64,000 nucleotides of DNA from Parelaphostrongylus tenuis (Eukaryota > Nematoda > Chromadorea > Rhabditida > Metastrongylidae), in contig JAHQIW010006216.1 of assembly GCA_019055375.1 (NCBI GenBank), forward strand, positions 1 to 64,000, read 5' to 3'. Made by a program: the position numbers and the translations under genes. Shown here in pieces: positions 46,701-54,318 of the stretch; the stretch's first letter is position 1, and each line of letters starts with the position of its first letter. The notes below the pieces were generated by a model. It was not told where the DNA came from. It did not search any database and was given only the letters and a program-made list of their open reading frames with translations.

Positions 46701-49700
46701 CATCCTTGGATGTTAAGAACTCACAAGGGCTACATACAATAAAACTGTGTCATCTTCAAGAATCCTTTTCTTTACCGCATTAGTCGCAGTGTTATGAGGC
46801 CTCAACTATGTGTTCAAAATGCATCGCAGAACAAGAGCCCCGTTGTGCAGTGGTTAGCATGCGCTACCGGGAACGGTGAGACGCGGGTTCAACCCCTGCC
46901 CGCGGTTCTTCGATATCACTCAACATACTTGGCCATTATATACTATTGTATCAGACTATAAACTGGCCATCACCTTCACTCGATCCCATATTTGCACCTT
47001 TTCTTCAACTGGCAAATTCGGGTTCTCTTTCAGCCTGTGTACAAGTGTCTCTACGTCGAATCTTCTCTGAAATAACTTTGCTTTATGTCGAGAAAAATGG
47101 ATTTTTGATAGGAAAAAAAGTCCGTCTATTGATTGACTAACTAGCCTGAACCAAAGCTTCTATATTCGGAACAATTGCCGCAATTGATGATCACATGCAC
47201 GATGGTTCGTATCAAAAATATAGTGACGTCTGGCCTACAATTTGTTGCCTTATTTTTATACCTAGTAGAAAAACTTTAACATTAAATATATACAGATAGA
47301 AACTCCCCATTCATTTCATTATGGATGAACCAGAGGCCAAAGATCAAAAACAGTTCCTTCTATGACTTAGCTAGTACCACGAACTTAATTTGAAGATTTA
47401 TTCAATTAACGTTTCAACGTCTTCGACTTCGTCAAAACCAATAGATGATTAGATGTGCTTGCCCGCTGAAGTCAAATCCTTGACTTCTATTATCGGTTCT
47501 GAAGAAGACGAAGAAACCGAAACCATCTGCTCTGGAGACGACGAAGGTACTCGAATCATCGGTTGAGACGAAGAACAAAGGATTCGTGTCACTGGCTCTG
47601 AAGACGACGAAGAGATCCAAACCGTCAGCTCCAAAGACCAAAAGGCTCAAATCAGCGACTGCGATGAAGGAGAAGAGACTCGTATCATCGGCTCGGAAGG
47701 AGATTACAGAGACTCAAATCTTTGGCTGAGACGATGAAGAAGGATAGACTCGTATCATCGGTCTTGAAGAAGAAGACGACGACGAGACTCGAATCGTCAG
47801 CTCGGAAGGAGATTAAGAGACTCAAATCATTGGCTGAGACGATGAAAAAGGATAGACTCGTATCATCGGTCTCGAAGAAGAAGAAGACGACGACGAGACT
47901 CGAATCGTCAGCTCGGAAGGAGATTAAGAGACTCAAATCATTGGCTGAGACGATGGAAAAGGATAGACTCGTATCATCGGTCTTGAAGAAGAAGACGACG
48001 ACGAGACTCGAATCGTCAGCTCGGAAGGAGATTAAGAGACTCAAATCATTGGCTGAGACGATGAACAAGGATAGACTCATATCATCGGTCTTGAAGAAGA
48101 AGAAGACGACGACGAGACTCGATTCGTCAGCTCGGAAGGAGATTAAGAGACTCAAATCATTGGCTGAGATGATGAAAAAGGATAGACTCGTATCATCGGT
48201 CTTGAAGAAGAAGAAGACGACGACGAGACTCGAATCGTCAGCTCGGAAGGAGATTAAGAGACTCAAATCATTGGCTGAGACGATGAAGAAGGATAGACTC
48301 GTATCATCGGTCTTGAAGAAGAAGACGACGACGAGACTCGAATCGTCAGCTCGGAAGGAGATTAAGAGACTCAAATCATTGGCTGAGACGATGAACAAGG
48401 ATAGACTCGTATCATCGGTCTTGAAGAAGAAGAAGACGACGACGAGACTCGAATCGTCAGCTCGGAAGGAGATTAAGAGACTCAAATCATTGGCTGAGAT
48501 GATGAAAAAGGATAGACTCGTATCATCGGTCTTGAAGAAGAAGAAGACGACGACGAGACTCGAATCGTCAGCTCGGAAGGAGATTAAGAGACTCAAATCA
48601 TTGGCTGAGACGATGAAAAAGGATAGACTCGTATCATCGGTCTTGAAGAAGAAGAAGACGACGACGAGACTCGAATCGTTGGCTCGGGAAGGTGAAAAGA
48701 CTCGAACGGAGACGCGAAGAGATTCAAATTATCGGATGAGATGAAGAAGAAAAAGATGCGAAACATTCGCTTTGAAGAACAAGAAGAGACTCGAATAGTC
48801 AGTCGGGTTTCAAGACGAAAACGTCAAAGCGTTAGACGAATAAAAACTTACCTGCCAACCTCGTGGTGTTAGCTACTCGAAACGAAAGTTATGATATATT
48901 GAATATACCAGCCACGAGCAATCGAGTGTGCAACACTTTGAGTTCGGTGAGAATTTCACTGGACATAGAGTGTGGAATGTTCGTCGTCGCTAACTCTTAT
49001 TGTGGCGACTGGAGCACCCACACAGGATTGGCAAAAGAGGAGAAAGGTTAACTGCCCGAATGACGAGGTCGCAAGATCGAAACACGTGTATCGGGCTCTA
49101 TAAGTCAGCCCTCTTTGATAGACCACTGACATACGTGGCTCAAAATGATTGCAAGGCAGATAATGGTTCCGCCCATAAAAATTGTCAAATAAAAAAAACT
49201 TTTGGTAATTTAGATCAAGAACTCCAAAATTTTTCAATTTTACTTAACTGAAATGTTAACTGTTACGATAAATTCTATCAATAACAACCTCATGTTCTGG
49301 CCTAGCAAGATAAACTACGACCCATTGAACGAGACCGAGGTTAATCGATAATCGATCTTAAGAATTACTCAACGAGTGGGGTTTTATGAAGCTACCCCTT
49401 TAAGCACCAGCTCTGATAGGCAGGCGGAGTCGCGCCGTCGCTCGCGCGACAGTCGCAAGAGGCGGCATTTGCATGTCTGGACGTCCGCGCCTGCTCCACG
49501 AGACGCAATGCCGCCGTTACAGTAGCTGAGTGAGATGCGGCGTCGCGCGGCACGACACGAAAAGTGCCGCGTGATCCGTAGAGGGTTAAGAAGAACCGAA
49601 GACGATGGAAATAAGTCAGGCAAGGGCTTCCTAGAACCCAATAAGGATTGATCTACGCGAGATTTCTATGAAATGACACCTCGAATTCGTTCTAACCTGA

Positions 49701-49861
49701 ATTTTCATAGCGTCTTGACCGCGAACGTCTGCTGACAACTCCATTCGATATTGATGCTTTTCATTCATTTGTAACAAATAAGCAGTAATACCACTGACGA
49801 CAACTCCTCCAATGATTATTTTTCCCTTATGTCTCTTAATGATCTCCCACGCGCTTGACAT
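40773..49861 (-). CDS. prx-3: PEX3-like peroxisomal biogenesis factor 3
   Basis: Exons: 49861-49697, 47234-47146 (or 47152), 47066-46974, 45691-45358, 44667-44486, 44427-44308, 40931-40773. They give in order MSSAWEIIKRHKGKIIIGGV (membrane anchor start), ARRHYIFDTNHRACD, RRFDVETL and KVQIWDRVK, IARIIAIAYSYSLLMLTLKT, FMECIQYFTVTG, FSETLSSLVDFYF and PLEPMPLAKLLSSFPDVFHF, the full order of PEX3 (human: RHKKK, ARRQYHFESNQRTC, IWEDLK, TRSTVAVYS, LSSIQHLL, SLPLAKIIPI). PEX3 anchors in the peroxisomal/ER membrane and docks PEX19 carrying membrane proteins. Exon 2 has a one-base frame break near 47170 and a weak donor. Exon 4 holds a possible 59-base intron whose phases do not match. The introns are 0.06-3.4 kb and full of repeats. 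Confidence 0.9.
41093..41200. repeat. Single tRNA-like arm
   Basis: GGGCAGTTGAACCCACGTC (inverted B box) then CGTGTGCTAATCACTGACAC (inverted A box). The partner arm is missing or decayed. Lies downstream of PEX3-like exon 6, in the last intron. Confidence 0.5.
41290..41760. repeat. Repeat family C copy
   Basis: GGACAAATGAAAATTTTCAAG, GGAGTGTTAGTAATCATTCG, CGCTGCAACATTC and CAGACTACCAGTAATCATTCGA blocks. A second partial copy follows at 42090-42260. Located in the last PEX3-like intron. Confidence 0.5.
42353..42545. repeat. Foldback element with tRNA-like arms, decayed
   Basis: Left GCTTAGTGATGTGCAAAACTTTTG with ATACCATTGAACCATCTGAACC. Right TTCTGTACATCACTCAGCATCCTT. The central part of the right arm is degraded. 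Confidence 0.6.
42640..42920. repeat. Family B inverted-repeat element
   Basis: CTGCCCGACTGACGAGATCG, GATCGAAACACGTGTATCGAGC and the end block CTTAAGAAAACACTCGAAACG. The left end is shortened (ACGACTCGAAATTTCAAAATGCC). Confidence 0.7.
42935..43050. repeat. Dispersed repeat shared with 20745-20860
   Basis: Same blocks and orientation as the copy at 20745-20860; it follows directly after the family B element. Confidence 0.55.
43990..44265 (-). mobile_element. SINE family S copy
   Basis: Contains CTCGGTGTTCTACC, CTCCCAGACAACTCTGGTACTG, GAGTGGGATCGAACCATCTATC and CTCTAACTACAGCGCCAAACG (inverted tRNA-like head). It ends about 40 bases before PEX3-like exon 6, in its downstream intron. Confidence 0.7.
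44713..45150. repeat. Foldback element with tRNA-like arms
   Basis: Left arm ATGCTGAGTGATATGCGAAAAT, GGTGCCTAACCCGCG, GTGCTACCACTACATCATCG. Right arm GGCCTCTGTGGCGCAGTGGT, GTAGCACGCGCACC, GAAACTCGGGTAGAAC, CACTCAGCATCCTT. The spacer has GACAGCTACTGGATGTATAT, shared with 38960-39288. It fills most of the intron between PEX3-like exons 4 and 5. Confidence 0.8.
45766..45940. repeat. Compact foldback element with tRNA-like arms
   Basis: GATATACGAAACCCTCGACCCC, TGTGCTAACTGCTGCACTACTG and CCTCAGGCAAGG-type inverted partner GCCTGAGGTCCGAAATTTTG. It abuts PEX3-like exon 4 on its 5' side (exon begins 45691). Confidence 0.6.
45960..46690. mobile_element. Mariner-type remnant in inverted arrangement
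   Basis: The plus-strand part 45960-46180 (GTTCAATGCGCATTCTCTCG, TTTGCTTCAAGATGGAGC) is the inverted match of 46490-46690. Minus-strand 46430-46300 encodes GRKWLATFKAEENSLKDQSR, SGRPQELDRQAVLEMVEQNP and a stop, the N-terminal DNA-binding domain of a Mos1/SETMAR-like transposase. Thus two 5' ends face each other. It lies in a PEX3-like intron. Confidence 0.7.
46828..46935 (+). repeat. Single tRNA-like arm
   Basis: AGCCCCGTTGTGCAGTGGTTAGCATGC (A-box-like), GACGCGGGTTCAACCCC (B-box-like), GATATCACTCAACATACTTGG end. It ends about 40 bases before PEX3-like exon 3. Confidence 0.6.
47490..48760. repeat. 108/111-bp coding-like minisatellite
   Basis: Nine near-identical units of 108 or 111 bases run from about 47716 to 48700, with degenerate units on both sides. 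They differ in one or two GAA/AAG triplets and scattered substitutions. Every unit is a multiple of three, so both strands stay open: 340 codons plus (AETMKKDRLVSSV-type) and 303 codons minus (TDDTSLSFFIVSANDLSLLI-type). Units 3-5 and 6-8 repeat as a block of three, so there is a higher-order period of about 330 bases. It lies in the PEX3-like intron between exons 1 and 2, so I read it as an intronic satellite, not a gene. Confidence 0.9.
48870..49200. repeat. Family B inverted-repeat element
   Basis: CTACTCGAAACGAAAG, GAGCAATCGAGTGTGCAACAC, GTTCGTCGTCGCTAACTC, CGAAACACGTGTATCGGGCT. The right end is cut short compared with other copies. Confidence 0.7.
49395..49560. other. GC-rich island in PEX3-like intron 1
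   Basis: A stretch clearly richer in G+C than its surroundings, with GCGCGCC-, GTCGCTCGCGCGAC and GCGGCGTCGCGCGGC blocks. An 85-codon open frame runs through on the minus strand but resembles nothing. It is a candidate promoter-proximal or inserted element. No function can be assigned. Confidence 0.4.
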
Positions 49862-49869
49862 TTTATCGA

Positions 49870-49878
49870 ACTGAAATT
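49870..49878 (-). promoter_or_regulatory. Probable trans-splice acceptor of the PEX3-like gene
   Basis: AATTTCAG on the minus strand, 9 nt before the ATG at 49861, after a pyrimidine-rich stretch. Consistent with spliced-leader addition. Confidence 0.5.
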
Positions 49879-50039
49879 GTAGCAGGAAACATACAAACAA
49901 ACGAACACACAATCACAAAAACACCTGGGATTATTGAAAGACGAAAAATACCATAAGCCGACGCCGATGCCAGCTTGGACCAGATCAAGAAGATTAGTAG
50001 ATCAACAAGAAAACGAGACGGGTTCCAGGAGATCAAATA

Positions 50040-50310
50040 GACGGGGTGGTAAACGATCAAGAAGCCCAATAAATCGATAGATAAGGTTGGATGGGAGCGA
50101 ATAGAGATCGAGTGGATAAGATCGATAGAATGGAATATAGGTCAAATAAATCGATGGATCGATAGAGGAGACCAGATGACGCGTAATAGAGATCGGGTAG
50201 ATCATCAGATAAGAGGGATAAACTAGGGATAAAATGAATTGGAGTACGGAATATCAAATGGAATAAAAGTAGAGGTTCAGTAGATCGAGTAGATGAGATG
50301 AAATAAAGAT
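50040..50310. repeat. Degenerate GAT/ATCGAT-rich tract
   Basis: Irregular repetition of ATCGATAGAT, AGATCGAGTGG, AAATCGATGGATCG and TAGATCGAGTAGATGAGATG. Similar purine-rich text returns at 51520-51640. No unit of fixed length is clear. It lies upstream of the PEX3-like gene. Confidence 0.6.
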
Positions 50311-50329
50311 TAAGTCCGTGATTAGATCC

Positions 50330-51440
50330 CGTTTCTTTCTGATTATGAGGGAACGAATGGAAAATCGACCTCATTCGCTGGAAAAGAAGTTTTCTTAGGC
50401 GAGTAAGCAACCATTGAAAACCTTGGAAAATCTCCCACTGTAACAAGACAAGGAAAAGCTCTTTCGGAATGCCCGCGACGTGGGGCTGTAGCCCGAAATC
50501 TCAGCTTTCGAATGGTTACTAACACTCCTATATAATAGTTCCCCTCCAGCGAATGAGATCGCTTTTTCATTTGTTCCACTATAACCACGAAGGACCAGAG
50601 ATTTCGCCTAACGAAGACCTTGCATCGGTCTTACGACGTCGCGTCGGCGCACGTGGCCGCCCCACCCAGGGCACGTGAATGTGCCAAGGATTCCCTTGAT
50701 CGTACAGGCGAAATCAAATTAATTTATCTCCTGTGTTGCAGAGAAACCCTCTTATAGGGCTATAGGCATAGTGTTGGAATCAGGAACGATTACGCTATCC
50801 TATGATTGCTAATAGTCCAAAGAAAGGGCTCTGTCCGGCGAGAAATATGCGAGTATGAGACATAGACTTGCGTGGATTTTAGCGCGTTATGAAAGGGTGT
50901 TTTGAAAAACCGGCGACGCTGGAGGTAGCATGAAATCTCAGCTTTCAAATGGTTACTAGCATTCCTATTAATAGTTCCTCATTTGTCCCCTTATAACCAA
51001 AAAGAACCAGAGATTTCGCCTATCAAAGACCTTGCACCGGTCCTACGACATCGCGTCGGCGCACGTGGCCGTCCCACCCAGGGCACGTGAATTCGCCAAG
51101 GATTTCCTTCATCGTACAAGCAAATTCAAATTATTTCACCTCCTGCGTTGCGGAGAAACGCTCTTTTAAGAATATAAGCACAGCGTCAGAATCAGGAACG
51201 ATTACGCTATCCTATGATTGCTAATAGTCCAAAGAAAGAGCTCTGTCCGGCGAGAAATATGCGAGTATGAGACATAGACTTGCGTGGATTTTATAGCGTT
51301 ATGAAAGGGTGTTTTCGAAAAATCGGCGACGTGGGGGCTGTAGCCTGAGATCTCAGCTTTAGAACGGTCACAAGCACTCTCATGAAAAGTTCCTCTCCAG
51401 CGAATGAGATCGGTTTTTCATATGTTCCCTCCTCGTCAGA
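50330..51440. repeat. Tandem about 415-bp array of repeat family C
   Basis: A partial unit (50330-50590) and two nearly identical units (about 50590-51005 and 51006-51430). Each holds AGAGATTTCGCCTA, GACCTTGCA-CGGTC, GTCGGCGCACGTGGCCG, CACCCAGGGCACGTGAAT, TCCTATGATTGCTAATAGTCC and CTCTGTCCGGCGAGAAATATGCG. The high identity between units indicates recent duplication. Confidence 0.8.
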
Positions 51441-52482
51441 AAGAACCTAGATCTCTTCTGATAGGCGCCGTCAGAGATCAGACCGAAGTCGGTCACTAGA
51501 TGTGTGACCGGAGGGAGAGAGATCACTTAGAATGGAATAGAAAACACGAAAGAGATGGCGCACAAATGGGGGTAGATCACAAATACGAGATCAAATCGAC
51601 CACTAGATCCAATCTAATAGGCAGATGAGCTGAGATACTCAATAGATACTAGTCCCCTGCGATAATCCACGTACAAATCAAAGGCGCTCTAAGGGGCGAG
51701 AAAGCCACTAACTGGCTAATTCGGTGGTTTTCCTGATGAGCAGATGCGAGGCTCTTGCTAGTAGAATTCAACGGTCCAACAAACCCACCCGATAAAGTCG
51801 ATAGATCAAAAAATCGATCGCAAAAGTCAATAACTCGAGTCCGATATTCGACAAGTCCTACCAACAACCGTCTCGCCTCTGCTTATCAGGAGAGACCCTG
51901 GCTTGTATTTCGCGCTCCATTGAGAATATATGCTCCGCGGCAACAAGATGAACCCTTGCCAAGTTCTATCCGAGCGCTAGCCGGGGAGTCGTTCACTCAG
52001 GCTCTCCTCTCCGTTCTGTCAGTCAGCTCCTAACTCGCTCTTTCAATTCATTCATTCGTTTTTCAATGGGCAAGTGATTTCTCGTCTAATCGCCAGTTTC
52101 CCCTTCGATTTAGTTCTCCCGAATCTCTCGTGTCGTCCTCGAATACACTGGTCATTTAGGCGCCTAAGAGGATTTAGAGGAAAGCATCAATTCAGAGATG
52201 AGCAGGGAGAGGTACGAAAATCAATCGATAACGAAGTTTTGCATATGTTTCCAGAGTAGAGTAGAATTAGAGCCATCTAGGTTTTTTTTTCAATTTCATA
52301 AGATATCCCTCTGATGGTGTGTTGGTGATCGTTTTGGAAAATACAACGAATAAAACGTTGAATTTTTCAAATAAAGAATGGCCTTATTTCAACTAACATA
52401 TAATTGACGCTGAATTGAGTTTAATTCCAAAGTAATTCCCAAGACAGACTAGCGATTAACCTCGGCATATGATCTAGAATGG

Positions 52483-52580
52483 TGTGCAAAAACATTTGCG
52501 CTAGCCGGGATCTGAACCCAAATCTTACTCTTTCCGGGAGCATGTGCTAAACCGTTTTGCACACCACTCTGGGTTTATCA
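52483..52580. repeat. tRNA-like foldback element, short
   Basis: GAATGGTGTGCAAAAACATTTG and ACCGTTTTGCACACCACTCTGG are inverted ends. Between them GGGATCTGAACCCAAATC is an inverted B box. Confidence 0.6.
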
Positions 52581-52719
52581 TTGGGCTTTTTCATAGAAAC
52601 ATTATAACACCGCAATAGGCGGTAAAATAAAATGGTTTTGGATTAACCTTTGCATAGTTTGGATAAATCAGTAGTTCCTTCTGCTGAGCAGTTCCGAGGT
52701 GTTAACAGTAGAATTTATT

Positions 52720-53260
52720 GAATATTCGTAATGCAATACAATCATAATACACCCTTTCATGATTATCTGAGCCATCATGTCATGTGGTCTGGTAAAGGCT
52801 CTTGAACAGCCCGATACACGTGTTTTGTCCTTAGAGACTCGTCAGTCTGGCAGAACCCGTCGTCTTTCGACCTTTTTATAGTCAGTTCTCTCGGGAGCTG
52901 TACTCTCGGGCTGGTATTTTTCTCATATTATACCTTTATTCCGAATGTTTTGTTAAGAGCCAAAGAGTAGTCGAGTGCACAGCACTCTGGGTTAAGTGGT
53001 TTCACTTGACATAGAGTATAAAGCGTACGTCGTCGATGGCTCTCTATAAGGAGTGTAAGGCTCCCGAGAGAACTGACTATGAAAAGATCGACAGACGACG
53101 GGTTCTGCCCGGCTGATGAGTCTGTAAGGACGAAACACGTGTCTCGGGCTGTACAAGAGCCCTTACTAGACCACATGACGAGTTGGCTCAAATAGTAGTA
53201 ATGAAGGGATCAATTGAAATTTGAGCGTGGTCTTAATAAAATACTCGAAATAGAGGTATA
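52720..53260. repeat. Family B elements in head-to-head pair
   Basis: 52740-52960 is inverted relative to 52965-53255. Both have the GATACACGTGTTTTGTCC or CGAAACACGTGTCTCGGGC block and the GAGCGTGGTCTTAATAAAATACTCG end. The pair could fold into a hairpin of more than 200 bases. Confidence 0.75.
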
Positions 53261-53299
53261 AAATCAAAATACGGACTAGTAATGCAAAACAAACAATCC

Positions 53300-53685
53300 A
53301 ATAACCGTGGCGGCTAACGTTCCAGCGAGGCTCGCCTTCTTCATAGCCCTGGAAGGGTCAAATTAATCCTAAAATCATTCAGTCAAAGACCTTGGTAACT
53401 TTAGCAGAAAACGTAAGAAACGAGTTTTGAATCGCACAGTAAGAAGCTCCATTCCAAAACACTAACCGCTATGATGTTTTGGGGTTTTCAACTACTCATT
53501 GAGGACCAGCCGCCTAGAGTCAGTGCACGAGTCGAGTGAGAGTGCCTGATTCAGGTCAGGTGGATGCGAGGTCACGCACCGTTACGAGACACTGCCAGGT
53601 TTTTGACTGGATAATTTGTGGAATCCTTCCGGCTCTGAAATAGGCGAGCTTCGCCGATACGTTAGCCACTGCGCCATCATTGTAT
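53300..53685. repeat. Foldback element, family E
   Basis: Left CGTGGCGGCTAACGTTCCAGCG and CTCGCCTTCTTCATAGCCC pair with right GGCTCTGAAATAGGCGAGC and GATACGTTAGCCACTGCGCC. The ends resemble a tRNA A box (GGCGCAGTGGCTAACG). A half copy is visible near 31720-31770. Confidence 0.65.
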
Positions 53686-53689
53686 TTTT

Positions 53690-54300
53690 TATGCTGTATT
53701 ACTGAACTGTATTAATATGGTATTGCATCATGGATTTTCAATGAATACTACTATTAAGACCTTGAATTGCATAACAGAATGAACTACTGAGTTCCATTTG
53801 GATTCTTGCTCGCTTGGACGCTTGGACGGTTCGTCTACAGTGGATAGTACGGACGCTAGCGCATCAAACTGTCCTGTTTTAGTTGTTCGTTTCCTGGAGT
53901 CGCGAGGTAAGCCTATCCGGGGCTTCCCCAGGTGGTCATCATTAGAGCAGTCGCCGCCTCTTGTGGATCGAAAGGTAATTGCCACCGTGCGATTAGTAGC
54001 TGATTATCAAGACGGCGCCATTCCTGATGGGTTGATCTTTTAGCCGGACCTCTGTGTGAAAACGTTGGTTCCTTCTCAGTTTGAGTGGCCTGCTGAAGGC
54101 GTTGAACCTCCCGCTGTACTTTGAAGTTCGGCACCCAGGAACACCTCTCCGCTACAATGAGGCGCTAAACCATTTGTGAGGAATCTGAAGTGCAATTCTT
54201 TGAAGTTTAGATCTGCAGTTTAGTGTCGGTGAAAAATCCTAACGTCATTATTTTTTCTCTCAAAGTTAATTGTATAGTCGCTCAGCTACTGATCTTGTTC
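53690..54300. other. 5' region of the hnRNP L-like gene
   Basis: An 81-codon plus-strand frame (53798-54043) is open but matches nothing and ends in a stop without a donor. A promoter or outron for the downstream gene should lie here. No specific element is identifiable. Confidence 0.35.
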
Positions 54301-54301
54301 T

Positions 54302-54308
54302 GTTTCAG
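54302..54308 (+). promoter_or_regulatory. Probable trans-splice acceptor of the hnRNP L-like gene
   Basis: GTTTCAG with a TTCTGTTT lead, 10 nt before the ATG at 54319. No upstream exon found. This fits spliced-leader addition. Confidence 0.5.
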
Positions 54309-54318
54309 CGCACCACCA

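Noticed and set aside
47685..48596. 303-codon minus-strand frame with FFFKTDD repeats
   Set aside because: Complement of the same satellite; openness follows from units being multiples of three and poor in stops.
47722..48744. 340-codon plus-strand frame with KR-rich repeats
   Set aside because: It is exactly the minisatellite read in one of several open frames; the antisense frame is just as open. No non-repeat coding ends, antisense to a PEX3-like intron.
50590..51430. CRISPR-like or satellite array
   Set aside because: Units are about 415 bases and two in number, and the context is eukaryotic; it is a family C tandem duplication.
53798..54043. Upstream coding exon of the hnRNP L-like gene
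   Set aside because: No donor in frame and a stop at its end; the acceptor at 54308 and the ATG 10 nt on explain the 5' end better.
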